A DNA stretch of 64,000 bases from Desulfobacter hydrogenophilus (GTDB lineage: Bacteria > Desulfobacterota > Desulfobacteria > Desulfobacterales > Desulfobacteraceae), in contig NZ_CP036313.1 in assembly GCF_004319545.1 (NCBI RefSeq), positions 1,986,501 through 2,050,500 of the forward strand. The letters are read 5' to 3'. A program made the position numbers and the translations under genes. This document shows, piece after piece, positions 15,667 through 25,030 of the stretch (position 1 is the stretch's first letter; each line of letters opens with the position of its first letter). The notes under the pieces are model-generated. The model worked only from the letters and a program-made list of their open reading frames with translations. It searched no databases and was not told where the DNA came from.

Positions 15667-17241
15667 CTATATCAGGCCCAAAAACTTCCACCAGGTGCAT
15701 ACCACGCCTACCAGTATTAAAAGCAGCGCCGGAGTGGTCACAAGACCCAGTTTGGTCAGGTCCGAGGATTTGAAGTATTTGTATGAATAGGCAATGGCAT
15801 TGGGCGGGCAGCCGATTACCAGCAGCATGGCAAAGGATGTGGCCATACCAAGACCCAGGGCCAGGATGGTCGGATTGACCCCTTCAAGCTGGGCCATGGG
15901 GATAACAATAGGCAGAATTAACGCAGCTGCCGCTACATTGGCCATGGCATTGGTAACAAGGGCGCCGAATACGCCCACACCCACAAAGAGCACCAGCCAG
16001 CCTTTGCCCTCAATCAGCGGGAAGAACAGGTTGGCAAAGTAGTCTGCTGCGCCGGAATAGCCCATGGCAAGGCCCAGGGAGATGCCGCCGCCGAAAATAA
16101 ACAGAGCTGTGCCCCACTCCAGGTTGTCGTTAATGTCCTGCCATTTAAGTACGCCGAATAATACCAAAAAGGCCACACCCACCATACCTGTGACGGAATA
16201 GTCAATACCGTGGATGCCCTTGGTGAGCCACGATACAAAGGAAATGCCGATAATAATCAATGCTTTTTTTTCCGCAGCTGTCATGGAGCCTAAATCCTCA
16301 TCAAAAGCCGGCATCTTGATTGTGGGGTCTGGCCGGTAAATCAGATAGGTGATTAAAACGGCAACAGGTACACAAATAATGGCTGCGGGCATACAATATT
16401 TCATCCAGTCAAAAAAGGAGATTTCAATGCCGGTGAACTCTTTTAAAAATGCGGCGGACACCATGCATCGGCCACCACCCACAAGGGTCCCCATGCCGCC
16501 GCAGGAGCAGGCAAAGGGCAGGGAGAGCATCATGAATTTTGCCGTATTACTATGGGGCTCAATGCCCCCGGCCCGCATCAGGGGCAGCATGGTGACAATA
16601 CCGATGGCACAGGCTGCTGCATCATGCATGACTGAAGACGCAAGCCCCAGGCCTATGGCAATAATAAAGGTGAACCGTGTTACGGAATTGCCTGCTTTTT
16701 TGATAATAAAATAACCCAAGCGTTTTGTCAGCCCCACCTTGTCCAGTGCAATGGCAAAGATCAGGCAGCACATGATGAAAATAACAACAGGATGCATGTA
16801 GGGCGCCCATGCCCCTTTCACATCGGTAAGACCCAGAATAACGAGGGAGGCGCCAATGAGTACTGCCGTAATTTCAAGGGGAATGGGCTCCACCACAAAC
16901 AGGATAACCAGCACCGCAAGCACGGATAAAAACCGTTTGGCCTTGGGACTCATTCCATCCACATAATCCACAGTAACGTCTGAAAGGCCCATTGCCTTGG
17001 CCTGGTCGGCAAGATATTGTGCCCGGGCCTGTTCAATTCCAGGGGCCTTGGCCGTCAGAATGACGGGCTTGCCGGGTGCAGTCTGCGGGGTTGCGAAATA
17101 TTCTGAAACTGATTGGCTTAACTGTTCTGCGCCGGTACCGGACAGTTTAAATTTTGTTCCTTCCGGCCTGGGCAGAATAAACACGATTACACCTATTAAC
17201 GCTGCTACCGCCAATTTGAATCCGCTTGATTTGAGTATCAT
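15667..17241 (-). CDS. DASS/SLC13-family anion (dicarboxylate-type) transporter, copy 1
   Basis: This 524-residue inner-membrane transporter has about 12 hydrophobic segments and a ~75-residue extracytoplasmic loop after the first helix. Family motifs are SSVMHDAAACAIGIVTMLP, TNAMANVAAAALILPIV and CPPNAIAYSYKYF, corresponding to the two SNT/PPNA-type substrate and sodium sites. I start at the ATG at 17241 (MILKSSGFK), as in the paralogue at 22918-24492; the frame extends upstream to 17364 only because it reads through a receiver remnant. Substrate is probably a dicarboxylate or similar anion, sodium-coupled. It is about 15-20% different from its paralogue at the N-terminus. Confidence 0.92.
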   Translation of the reverse strand: MILKSSGFKLAVAALIGVIVFILPRPEGTKFKLSGTGAEQLSQSVSEYFATPQTAPGKPVILTAKAPGIEQARAQYLADQAKAMGLSDVTVDYVDGMSPKAKRFLSVLAVLVILFVVEPIPLEITAVLIGASLVILGLTDVKGAWAPYMHPVVIFIMCCLIFAIALDKVGLTKRLGYFIIKKAGNSVTRFTFIIAIGLGLASSVMHDAAACAIGIVTMLPLMRAGGIEPHSNTAKFMMLSLPFACSCGGMGTLVGGGRCMVSAAFLKEFTGIEISFFDWMKYCMPAAIICVPVAVLITYLIYRPDPTIKMPAFDEDLGSMTAAEKKALIIIGISFVSWLTKGIHGIDYSVTGMVGVAFLVLFGVLKWQDINDNLEWGTALFIFGGGISLGLAMGYSGAADYFANLFFPLIEGKGWLVLFVGVGVFGALVTNAMANVAAAALILPIVIPMAQLEGVNPTILALGLGMATSFAMLLVIGCPPNAIAYSYKYFKSSDLTKLGLVTTPALLLILVGVVCTWWKFLGLI

Positions 17242-17383
17242 TGGTTTGTTTCTCCATTCTGTTTGTTTTGGCCTGCCGTGCCAGGCTGATTTCTTCCATT
17301 CATTCTTCGAGTTCGCGTTTTTTAAGCCGTTTGATCTGGGTATCCAGAAAGGCTTTCTCATCATCGATAAATAAAAGTTTCAT
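17242..17383 (-). pseudogene. Fused remnant of two receiver genes
   Basis: The ATG at 17383 opens MKLLFIDDEKAFLDTQIKRL, the start of the receiver at 25157-25579. After KKREL the sequence jumps to the last ~25 codons of the receiver at 24489-24899 (EISLARQAK) and the frame breaks. The junction sits at a shared TTCGC, so roughly 940 bp of the ancestral region were lost by deletion between short repeats. Confidence 0.85.
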
Positions 17384-17396
17384 CTGCAAAGTCTCC

Positions 17397-17777
17397 CTAA
17401 ATGTTATTGGTTGTCTTTCTTGTTGACGGTTTGGCTGTCTGGCGGACCTTTACGGGTAACCGGATCAAGAAGCTGATGCCCTGTCCCATCTGACTTCCCA
17501 CTTCAATTGTGCCGCCCATTTTCTGAATAATGCCGTAACAGAGAGAAAGGCCTACTCCTGTACTTTTTCCCACGGCTTTGGCGGTGAAGAATGGATCGAA
17601 AATCCGGTGTTCTTGGGCGAGGATGGGTCTGGGGCGCTGTCCCTTGGCATTGACAAGGCGGAAGGGGCCTTCATAAGCAAACTGGGTGCCATCGGAATTC
17701 ACAAGGCCCAGATCCGTAAATACATCTCCGTATTCAACCTGATAAAATTTTGTTTTTTCAGCTATGGGATCGTGCAT
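17397..17777 (-). pseudogene. Internally deleted sensor histidine kinase remnant
   Basis: A 126-codon open frame joins several separate pieces of a kinase like that at 25602-27356. These are its first ~14 codons (MHDPIAEKTKFYQV), a sensor-domain piece ([16 protein letters not shown]), a piece now in another frame (QRPRPILAQEHR), and the end of the ATPase domain (IFDPFFTAKAVGKSTGVGLS). It lacks the transmembrane helices, the phospho-acceptor His region and most of the sensor. Any product would not be a kinase. Confidence 0.85.
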
Positions 17778-17940
17778 AATATCACTGGCTCTTGTGAGGC
17801 CGTTTGATCCGGCTTGAGCTCATCTATCAAGATCTATGCCAGATTAAGAAAGACGCTGGAAATATAGATTAATTATTTGAAATAATAAGGTAATTTAAGA
17901 TGTGGCAGGCGGCCAAAAAGGTTGGTACATGTCACCTTTT

Positions 17941-18108
17941 TTTACAGCATGTAAAGATTGCATTTTTCGATGTGAATAATAATTTCAAATTCCCCCGAGC
18001 AGGGGTGCTGATCTTTTTAAACTCTATTTTGTAGGAAAGGCAAATCATTTGCCTGTTTTTACGCAGCACCACATCAAATACCCGTTTCAGGCCGTATCGT
18101 TATAGTCA
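17941..18108 (-). pseudogene. Remnant of the CoA-ligase/GNAT gene 3' end
   Basis: About 168 bp match the 3' end of the intact gene at 29681-29848 (TTTACAGCATGTAAAGATTG, TTTTTCGATGTGAATAATAA, CGTTTCAGGCCGTATCGTT). Small insertions and deletions destroy the frame. It shows that the duplicated segment once reached into this gene. Confidence 0.8.
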
Positions 18109-18213
18109 CTCGAAAGTGGCGCTAAAATTATTATCTGCATGTTTGCAGTATATGTTGACCGCATGAAGAAATTTTTCGTCAACCAAAGAGAATGCTGTGT
18201 TTTATAACGGAAC

Positions 18214-19650
18214 CTACCGGATAACTTGGGTGGACGAAATGGTATTGATCCCGTATTTGTCTATTTTTGCATGCAGCGTGGGCCGGGATATGTCCAAAAG
18301 CCGGGCAGCCTGGGATCGGTTGCCGTTTGAGATTTTCAGTGCTTCTTCCACGGCCATGGCGCAGATGGTGTCTGAAAAGAATTCAAAACTGTGATCGCCG
18401 GACGGGTGGGACAGGCAGGTGTGCACCCATTGGCGGATGGTTTCCTCCTGGTTTGCGTCCTTGGAAATTTCTCCAGCGGTTTCCTGTTTTCGGATAATCT
18501 GGCTTAAATCACTAACCGACAAGGGGTTACCCCGGTTAAATATCAGGACCTTATGGATCAGGTTGGCAAGTTCCCTCACATTGCCCGGCCATTCGTATTC
18601 TTTCAAAAGATCCAGAGCCTCATCCCGGATACCGGGGTTGTCGATTTTCAATTCATGGGAGAACCTTTCCAGGTAATGGGCGGTCAGGGGTTGAATATCT
18701 CCTACGCGGTCCCTTAATGGTGGCAATTCAATGGTTACGACCTTGAGGCGAAAATAGAGATCTTCCCTGAAAAGCCCCTGGGTAATGGCGGATTTAAGAT
18801 CCCTGTTGGTTGCGGCAATGATGCGCACATCCACGGGAATGGTTTCATCGCCGCCCAGTCGTTCAATGCATCTTTCCTGGAGCAGTCGCAGAATTTTGGC
18901 CTGGATGGAAATGGGCATGTCGCCGATTTCATCCAGAAACACTGTGCCGCCGTCCGCTTGTTCAATTTTGCCGATATGCCGTCGTGCCGCACCGGTGAAG
19001 GCCCCTTTTTCAAAGCCGAACAACTCGCTTTCCAGAAGGTTTTCCGGAATGGCCACGCAGTTGATGATGGAAAAGTTTTTATCTGACCGGATGCCGTGTT
19101 GGTACACGGCCCGGGCCACCAGTTCCTTGCCGGTGCCCGATTCTCCCTGAATCAGCACCGTGGCATCGGTCTGGGCCACACGACCTATGGTTTTATATAC
19201 TTTTTGCATGCCGGGGCTCTGGCCCACAATGGCGTTCGGAGAATAGGTTGCGGGTTCGGCGTCCACATGCACCGGGGTGCGCATACAATAGCCTGCATCA
19301 ATGGCCTGGGTGATCAGCTTGAGCATTTCAGGGATGTCAAAGGGTTTGAGCAGATAGTCAAAGGCGCCTGCTTTGATGGCTTCAATGGCTGTGTCCGTGG
19401 TGCCGAATGCGGTGACAATGATCGTTGGCAGGGTGGCATCAAGTTTTTTTATCTCTTTAAATGTTTCAAGCCCGTTCATGCCCGGCAGGCGGATATCCAG
19501 AATCACCAGATCCAGACACGTTGTGTTGACGATCTCAAGACCGGCTTCTCCGGAAGCCGCAGAGACCACGTCATAGTTCTCTTCGGTGAGCAGTTTGGAA
19601 AAACTGATTCTTAGCTGGTCGTCGTCGTCAATGATCAGAATTTTTGCCAT
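18214..19650 (-). CDS. NtrC/ZraR-type sigma-54-dependent response regulator
   Basis: This 478-residue regulator has three parts. The receiver has phospho-site Asp in LVILDIRLPGMNG and Lys in YLLKPF. The AAA+ domain has Walker A GESGTGKE, the sigma-54 contact loop GAFTGA, Walker B GGTVFLDEIGDM and the R-finger region. The C-terminal Fis-type helix-turn-helix is SQAARLLDISRPTLHAKI. It activates sigma-54 promoters when phosphorylated. I prefer the ATG at 19650 (MAKILIIDDDD), 6 bases after AGGAGAGG; an ATG at 19656 is closer to the site. It overlaps the upstream kinase gene by 23 bases, so that kinase is its likely partner. Confidence 0.95.
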   Translation of the reverse strand: MAKILIIDDDDQLRISFSKLLTEENYDVVSAASGEAGLEIVNTTCLDLVILDIRLPGMNGLETFKEIKKLDATLPTIIVTAFGTTDTAIEAIKAGAFDYLLKPFDIPEMLKLITQAIDAGYCMRTPVHVDAEPATYSPNAIVGQSPGMQKVYKTIGRVAQTDATVLIQGESGTGKELVARAVYQHGIRSDKNFSIINCVAIPENLLESELFGFEKGAFTGAARRHIGKIEQADGGTVFLDEIGDMPISIQAKILRLLQERCIERLGGDETIPVDVRIIAATNRDLKSAITQGLFREDLYFRLKVVTIELPPLRDRVGDIQPLTAHYLERFSHELKIDNPGIRDEALDLLKEYEWPGNVRELANLIHKVLIFNRGNPLSVSDLSQIIRKQETAGEISKDANQEETIRQWVHTCLSHPSGDHSFEFFSDTICAMAVEEALKISNGNRSQAARLLDISRPTLHAKIDKYGINTISSTQVIR

Positions 19651-21106
19651 GTACATCCTCTCCTGCCGGCAGTGTGATAGTGAAACAGGTCCCCTGGCCT
19701 TCCTGGCTGTCCAGCACCAGACACCCGCTATGCTCGCTGATAATATTAAAACAGATGCTTAACCCCAGACCCGTCCCATCGTCCTTGGTTGTGAAAAACG
19801 GGTTGAAAACTTCGTCCTGGATAGATACGGGAATGCCGGGTCCGGAATCCTGGATTCTTATCACCGCAGTGTCCCTGTTTTTGTTAATGCTGTCCATGGT
19901 TTCGGTAATGGTGATCCTGCCTCCTTTTTTCATGGCTTCGCAGGCATTGATGATGATGTTGGCCAGGGCTTCTTTGAACTGGCCTGCATCCAGCAGCACA
20001 TCATCCAAAGGCTCGCTGCGCACGATATGGATCGTTACCCCGTAGGATTTCAACCGTTGTTCCAGCAGCCGCAGGGTATTGTCCACCACCTGGGATGGAC
20101 TTTGTTTTTTCATGGTCAGTTTCGGGGGTCTGGAAAATTCCAGGAAGTTTTCCAAAATTTTGTTGATCTGCCCGATTTCCGTTGAAATGACACTGATGTT
20201 TTCCTGCTGGTCCTGGGATAGCTTGGCTGACCGGCCCAGGGAAAACAGCCGCATTTTAATGGAGGTCAAAGGGTTTCTGATGGAGTGGGCGGTGCCTGCG
20301 GCAAGTTGTCCCACTATGGCCATTTTTTCGGACTGCATCAAGGATTCCCGACTTCGCATAAGTTCGGCATGGGTCTGTTCTGCATTTTCAATCAAGCCGT
20401 GGACACTGTTTTTTAATGCTGCCATCTCGTTGCCGGACACCCTGCCTTCGCCCAGGTGATCTGCTTCCGCCGCCAGTTTCCGGATGGGTTCCAGGATGTG
20501 GCGGGTAAAAATATAATTGATCAAAAGACTGAGCAGGACCACGGTGACAATGGCCAAAAGACCTATATAGCGTAAATTCCTGGCATCGGAGCGACTGTCT
20601 TCCACGGAAAGGTCTATGGCATTTTTATGTGCGGTTTTAAATTTTTCACATAGCTCATAAATTTTGAAGAAATTTGCCCTGACCTCCCGGTGAAGGGTGG
20701 CTCCGGCACCCGGGTCGCCTTTTTCATATAACGTCAGAACCCGATCCTTGGCCGCAATATAAGTTGTGTACACGGATTCAATTCTGCTCAGTGTCTCTTT
20801 TTCCCATTCCTCTGTGACCAAGGGCTTGGCAGAGGACAACTGGCTTTCAAAATCCAGTTTAAAGTCAGCCAACTGCCTGAGCCATTCAGGATTTTTGTCC
20901 AGAAGATAATAGGACAGATACCCTTTTTGGTTGAGCAAAGAGTTTTCAAGGGACTCAGCGGTCTGATACATGGGAATATGCCTTACAACAATACCGGTGA
21001 ACAGATTTTCTGTTTTATAGGTATACCAGATCATGGCAATGGTCCCCATGACCGTTATTCCTAAAAGTACGGCATTGGCAAGATATACCCTTTGTCTCAG
21101 GCTCAT
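19628..21106 (-). CDS. Sensor histidine kinase with periplasmic four-helix-type sensor
   Basis: The membrane sensor has one helix near residues 6-28 and another near 182-203 (numbered from the upstream ATG at 21115). Between them are ~150 helical residues, likely a four-helix-bundle sensor, followed by a HAMP region. The HisKA motif GTAHSIRNPL places the phospho-acceptor near H277. The ATPase domain has NIIINACEA (N box), DSGPGIP and [19 protein letters not shown] choose the second ATG (21106), which has AGGG about 9 bases upstream. It overlaps and probably phosphorylates the sigma-54 regulator that follows. Confidence 0.92.
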   Translation of the reverse strand: MSLRQRVYLANAVLLGITVMGTIAMIWYTYKTENLFTGIVVRHIPMYQTAESLENSLLNQKGYLSYYLLDKNPEWLRQLADFKLDFESQLSSAKPLVTEEWEKETLSRIESVYTTYIAAKDRVLTLYEKGDPGAGATLHREVRANFFKIYELCEKFKTAHKNAIDLSVEDSRSDARNLRYIGLLAIVTVVLLSLLINYIFTRHILEPIRKLAAEADHLGEGRVSGNEMAALKNSVHGLIENAEQTHAELMRSRESLMQSEKMAIVGQLAAGTAHSIRNPLTSIKMRLFSLGRSAKLSQDQQENISVISTEIGQINKILENFLEFSRPPKLTMKKQSPSQVVDNTLRLLEQRLKSYGVTIHIVRSEPLDDVLLDAGQFKEALANIIINACEAMKKGGRITITETMDSINKNRDTAVIRIQDSGPGIPVSIQDEVFNPFFTTKDDGTGLGLSICFNIISEHSGCLVLDSQEGQGTCFTITLPAGEDVHGKNSDH

Positions 21107-21185
21107 TAATAACATCCCTTATTTCTTTTTTTCGGTCATACGGATTAAGGAACGGGTCTTAAAGAACTTGTCCATTTTGCTATAT

Positions 21186-21218
21186 CCGGGAGCGCGGGCG
21201 TCCCGCCCGTGCTCCCGG
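21186..21218. repeat. GC-rich extragenic palindrome
   Basis: CCGGGAGCGCGGGCG pairs with CGCCCGTGCTCCCGG around a 3-base loop. It is the counterpart of the hairpin at 14945-14977. It lies between the receiver gene stop and the kinase start. Confidence 0.7.
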
Positions 21219-21245
21219 GTTAAGTTATTTCGACTCATTCCTAAA

Positions 21246-21686
21246 CTATATCTCCCCGGTGCGCCGCAGAAGAAGCCGGGCTTCGGCTTTGCGGATGCGT
21301 TCTTCCTGTTCGTCCTTGCGCTTCCAGGCATTGCTCAGTTTCTCACTGATATCATCAAAATCCGCTGGTTTCATCAGGTAATCAAAGGCCCCTTCCTTCA
21401 TGCCTTCCACAGCCGTCTCCGTGGACCCGTGCCCGGTGAGGAGGATCACTTCCACCAGGGGATAGCTTGCCTTAATTTTTTTCAAGGTCTCAATGCCGTC
21501 CATGCCGGGCATGCGAATATCCAGGATAACCACGTCGATTTTGGTTTTTTCAAGCAGGTCAAGGGCCTCTTGTCCTGAATAAACGGCAGATACCTTTTCC
21601 CCTTGCCGGGTTAGGCGCAGGGAAAACATCTCCACAAAATCTTTTTCATCATCAACGATCAAGATTTTTACCGGTATTTTTACCAT
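21246..21686 (-). CDS. Single-domain response regulator (receiver), copy 2
   Basis: This 146-residue receiver has D12-D13, phospho-acceptor D56 and Lys106 in place. It is identical to the product of 15006-15446 except for two substitutions (residue 2 and one in the last helix). The surrounding ~570 bp are also nearly identical between the two copies, far more so than the transporter genes next to them. It follows the receiver-kinase gene at 21729 by 42 bases and is its natural phosphorylation partner. Confidence 0.94.
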   Translation of the reverse strand: MVKIPVKILIVDDEKDFVEMFSLRLTRQGEKVSAVYSGQEALDLLEKTKIDVVILDIRMPGMDGIETLKKIKASYPLVEVILLTGHGSTETAVEGMKEGAFDYLMKPADFDDISEKLSNAWKRKDEQEERIRKAEARLLLRRTGEI

Positions 21687-21728
21687 GGGTTTTTCTCCTT
21701 AAAAAGTTATGAAAGAACTTGTAATTGT

Positions 21729-22910
21729 CTAGTCGGATTGCCATTCGGGCAGGCAGATCTTAAAAGTCGTGCCTTGGCCGGGTTCTGATTCCACGTGGAT
21801 GCTGCCTGAAAGCCCGGTTATGATCTTGTGCACCACAAACAGCCCAAGTCCGGTGCCGGACTCATTTTCCGCTACATTGGGTTTGGTGGTGAAAAAAGGA
21901 TCAAATATTTGTTTCATATTTTCCGGCGTGATGCCGCTGCCGTTATCCCGGACTTCGAGACAGACCGACTGGTCCTTTCGGTAAAGGGCCAGCCGGATCT
22001 GCCCATTGGTATCCACGGCATCCACAGCGTTTTCCAAAAGATTGATCAATACCTGCCGCACCTGGAAAGGATCTGTGTGCATCAGCATCTGGTGTTCAGA
22101 CTCAGTATCCCATTGTACAGATACTTTTTTAGCTTGTGTTTTCTGTTTGATCAACACCACGGTATCCTCGGTGAGTTGGCGGATATCCACGGGTGTCATT
22201 TCATGTCCGTGTTTTCGGACGTAGCCCAGCAGCTGGTGGGTGATGCGTCTGGCCCTGTCCACGCTTTTTTCTATTTTTTCAAGCCCCTTGAAAAGCATCT
22301 CTTTTTCCGGAATCTGGCCCGAGTCCTCTATCACCATGCGCATGAATCCGGCCGACTCCTTGATAATAGCCAAAGGATTGTTGATTTCATGGGCAATGCC
22401 TGTGGACATGGTACCAAGAGAGGCCAGTCGCTGGGTGTGGATCATGCGTTTTTCCAGACGCCGTCTGAAGATTTTATCCCGTTCCCGGGCCGCCTCCAGG
22501 CGTTTGAGTTCCCAGGCCTGGCGGATCTTTCCGGCCAGGTGGTCGATCTCCACGGGTTTGGACAGGTAGTCAAAAGCACCGGTCTTGATCCCTTCCACTC
22601 CCTCGGCTACAGCGGCATTCCCGGTTAGAAAAATTACCTTCAGGCCCGGATAGTATTTGTTGATAGTCTTAAATGTTTCCATACCGGACATGCCGGGCAT
22701 CTTCATATCCAGCACCACCACATCGGTTTCGTTTCCGCTGAGGTATTCCAGGCAGGATGTCCCGTCCGGCGCCTGGCTGACAACCATATTTCGTCGTTCC
22801 AGACGCCGGGCAATGGCGTTGCGGTAGCTCTCTTCATCGTCTACCAGCAGGACGCGGACAACTTTTCCAGTATCATTTTCAAGGGTATTGATTTCCATTA
22901 GGTTCAGCAA
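21729..22910 (-). CDS. Hybrid receiver-histidine kinase, soluble
   Basis: This 393-residue protein begins with a receiver (phospho-site near D68 in VVVLDMKMPGMSG, Lys in YLSKP). A short coiled linker, a HisKA helix pair ([12 protein letters not shown], His near 174) and an HATPase domain (NLLENAVDA, DNGSGI, FFTTKPNVAENESGTGLGLF) follow. There is no transmembrane segment, so it takes phosphate from another kinase or senses a cytoplasmic state. The start is uncertain: a TTG at 22910 sits just after AGGAGG, and an ATG is at 22898. It is sandwiched between a transporter and a receiver gene in one operon. Confidence 0.92.
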   Translation of the reverse strand: MLNLMEINTLENDTGKVVRVLLVDDEESYRNAIARRLERRNMVVSQAPDGTSCLEYLSGNETDVVVLDMKMPGMSGMETFKTINKYYPGLKVIFLTGNAAVAEGVEGIKTGAFDYLSKPVEIDHLAGKIRQAWELKRLEAARERDKIFRRRLEKRMIHTQRLASLGTMSTGIAHEINNPLAIIKESAGFMRMVIEDSGQIPEKEMLFKGLEKIEKSVDRARRITHQLLGYVRKHGHEMTPVDIRQLTEDTVVLIKQKTQAKKVSVQWDTESEHQMLMHTDPFQVRQVLINLLENAVDAVDTNGQIRLALYRKDQSVCLEVRDNGSGITPENMKQIFDPFFTTKPNVAENESGTGLGLFVVHKIITGLSGSIHVESEPGQGTTFKICLPEWQSD

Positions 22911-22917
22911 ATGCCTC

Positions 22918-24492
22918 CTATACTAGACCCAAAAATTTCCACCATGTAATAACCACGCCGAACAATGCCAAAAGCAGTATCGGCGTTGCCACAAGCCCGA
23001 GCTTAGTCAGATCCGAGGATTTAAAGTACTTGTATGAATAGGCAATGGCATTGGGCGGACAGCCGATTACCAGCAGCATGGCAAATGATGTGGCCGTACC
23101 AAGACCCAGGGCCAGGATGGTCGGGTTAACCCCTTCAAGCTGGGCCATGGGGATAACAATGGGCAGAATTAACGCCGCTGCCGCCACATTGGCCATGGCA
23201 TTGGTAACAAGGGCACCGAATACGGCTACACCCGCAAAGAGCACCAGCCATCCCTTACCCTGGATCAGGGGAAAGAACAGGTTGGCAAAGTAGTCTGCTG
23301 CACCGGAATATCCCATGGCAAGACCCAGGGAGATACCGCCGCCAAAGATGAACAGGGCTGTGCCCCATTCCAGGTTGTCGTTGACGTCCCGCCATTTAAG
23401 CACGCCGAACAATACCAGACAGGCGACGCCCACCATACCAGTGACGGAATAATCCAGCCCGTGGAGGCCCTTGGTCAACCAAGATATAAAGGAGAGCCCA
23501 ATGATGATCAATGCCTTTTTTTCCAGAGCAGTCATGGCACCTAAATCCTCATCAAAGTCCGGTAGTTTGAATTTGGGGTCTGGCCGATACACCATGTAGG
23601 TGACTAGAACAGCAACGGGCACACAGATAATGGCTGCCGGCATACAATATTTCATCCATTCAAAAAAGGTGATTTCAATACCCGTGAACTCCTTTAAAAA
23701 TGCAGCGGACACCATGCACCGGCCACCACCCACAAGGGTCCCCATGCCGCCGCAGGAGCAGGCAAAGGGCAGGGACAGCATCATGAATTTTGCCGTCCTG
23801 GTATGGGGTTCAATACCCACGGCCCGCATCAGGGGCAGCATGGTGACAATACCGATGGCACAGGCGGCTGCATCATGCATGACAGAAGATGCAAGCCCCA
23901 GGCCTATGGAAATAATAAAGGTGAATCGTGTTACGGAATTGCCCGCTTTTTTGATAATATAATACCCCAGTCGTTTTGTCAGCCCCACCTTGTCCAGGGC
24001 AATGGCAAAGATCAGACAGCACATGATAAAAAGAACAACAGGATGCATATAGGGCGCCCATGCCCCTTTTACATCGGTAATGCCCAGGATAACAAGGGAG
24101 GCGCCAATGAGCGCTGCCGTGATTTCAAGGGGGATGGGCTCAAACACAAATAAGATAACCAGCACCGCAAGTACGGATAAAAATCGTTTGGCTTTGGGGC
24201 TCAACCCGTCCACATACTCCACATTCACTTCTGAAAGGCCCTGCTCTTTAGCCTGGCTGGAAAGATATTGTACCTGGGCCTGGTCGGTTCCGGGGGCTTT
24301 GGCTGTCAAAATAATCGGTTTCCCCGGTGCTGTTTCCTGGGTTGAAAAATATTGAGCAACGGACTGGCTCAATTGGTCTGCACCGGTGCCGGAAAGTTTA
24401 AATTTTGTTCCTTCCGGCCTTGGCAGAATAAACACGATTATACCTATCAAAACCGCTACCGCCAGTTTGAATCCGTTCGATTTGAGTATCAT
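22918..24492 (-). CDS. DASS/SLC13-family anion (dicarboxylate-type) transporter, copy 2
   Basis: This 524-residue paralogue of the protein at 15667-17241 has the same layout: about 12 membrane segments and a long loop after helix 1. The substrate-site blocks SSVMHDAAACAIGI, TNAMANVAAAALILPIV and CPPNAIAYSYKYF are all kept. Its start overlaps the stop of the receiver gene at 24489 by 4 bases. The kinase and receiver genes on both sides suggest that its expression or activity is tied to sensing of the same substrate, as in dicarboxylate uptake systems (inference). Confidence 0.93.
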   Translation of the reverse strand: MILKSNGFKLAVAVLIGIIVFILPRPEGTKFKLSGTGADQLSQSVAQYFSTQETAPGKPIILTAKAPGTDQAQVQYLSSQAKEQGLSEVNVEYVDGLSPKAKRFLSVLAVLVILFVFEPIPLEITAALIGASLVILGITDVKGAWAPYMHPVVLFIMCCLIFAIALDKVGLTKRLGYYIIKKAGNSVTRFTFIISIGLGLASSVMHDAAACAIGIVTMLPLMRAVGIEPHTRTAKFMMLSLPFACSCGGMGTLVGGGRCMVSAAFLKEFTGIEITFFEWMKYCMPAAIICVPVAVLVTYMVYRPDPKFKLPDFDEDLGAMTALEKKALIIIGLSFISWLTKGLHGLDYSVTGMVGVACLVLFGVLKWRDVNDNLEWGTALFIFGGGISLGLAMGYSGAADYFANLFFPLIQGKGWLVLFAGVAVFGALVTNAMANVAAAALILPIVIPMAQLEGVNPTILALGLGTATSFAMLLVIGCPPNAIAYSYKYFKSSDLTKLGLVATPILLLALFGVVITWWKFLGLV

Positions 24493-24899
24493 TTGTTTGT
24501 TTCTCCGTTCTGTTTGTTTTTGGCTTGCCGTGCCAGGCTGATTTTTTCCATTAATTCTTTAAGTTCGCAGGGTTTTGTCAGGTAATCAAATGCGCCTATG
24601 GTCATACCGTCCTCTGCAGCTGTTTTTGAACCGTGTCCGGTCAGAAAGATCACCGGCAAATCCGGGGCCATTTTCCTGACAATTTTCAACACCTCAATGC
24701 CGTCCATGTCCTCCATTTTCAGGTCCAGAACCATGACATCAAAGATGTTTTGGCGCAGGGCCTGCAGGGCCTGGGCACCGGAATACGCCTTGAAGACGTC
24801 TATCCCCCGGCGGTTCAGCCGGTTGGTCAGCACATCCACAAAGCCCTGTTCATCATCCACGATCAGCAGGCGGGTAGGGGGTATGGGTGTCTTTTTCAT
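24489..24899 (-). CDS. Single-domain response regulator (receiver)
   Basis: This 136-residue receiver has the acidic pair in LLIVDDEQGFVD, the phospho-acceptor Asp in VMVLDLKMEDMDG, Thr in FLTGHG and Lys in YLTKPCELKEL. There is no output domain. It overlaps the transporter gene start by 4 bases (ATGA), so the two are translationally coupled. The 257 bp upstream hold a fold-back repeat. Confidence 0.92.
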   Translation of the reverse strand: MKKTPIPPTRLLIVDDEQGFVDVLTNRLNRRGIDVFKAYSGAQALQALRQNIFDVMVLDLKMEDMDGIEVLKIVRKMAPDLPVIFLTGHGSKTAAEDGMTIGAFDYLTKPCELKELMEKISLARQAKNKQNGETNK

Positions 24900-25030
24900 T
24901 TTAATATTTGCCTTTTATTCAAGAAACTAGAGACAAGATACAAGAGGGCGAAGCGCCTGTGGCACCCATTCTATCCCTGCATTTTGGGCGTTTCTAGTTT
25001 CATGGGTTGTTGTGGGCCCCACCAGGGACC

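Noticed and set aside
17242-17364. Upstream extension of the first transporter (41 extra residues)
   Set aside because: The added residues are the reading of receiver-gene debris in another phase, and the paralogue starts at the equivalent of 17241.
21119-21331. Open frame with REHGRDARAPG-like sequence
   Set aside because: It is a translation of the GC-rich palindrome and the reverse frame of a receiver end; no ribosome site.
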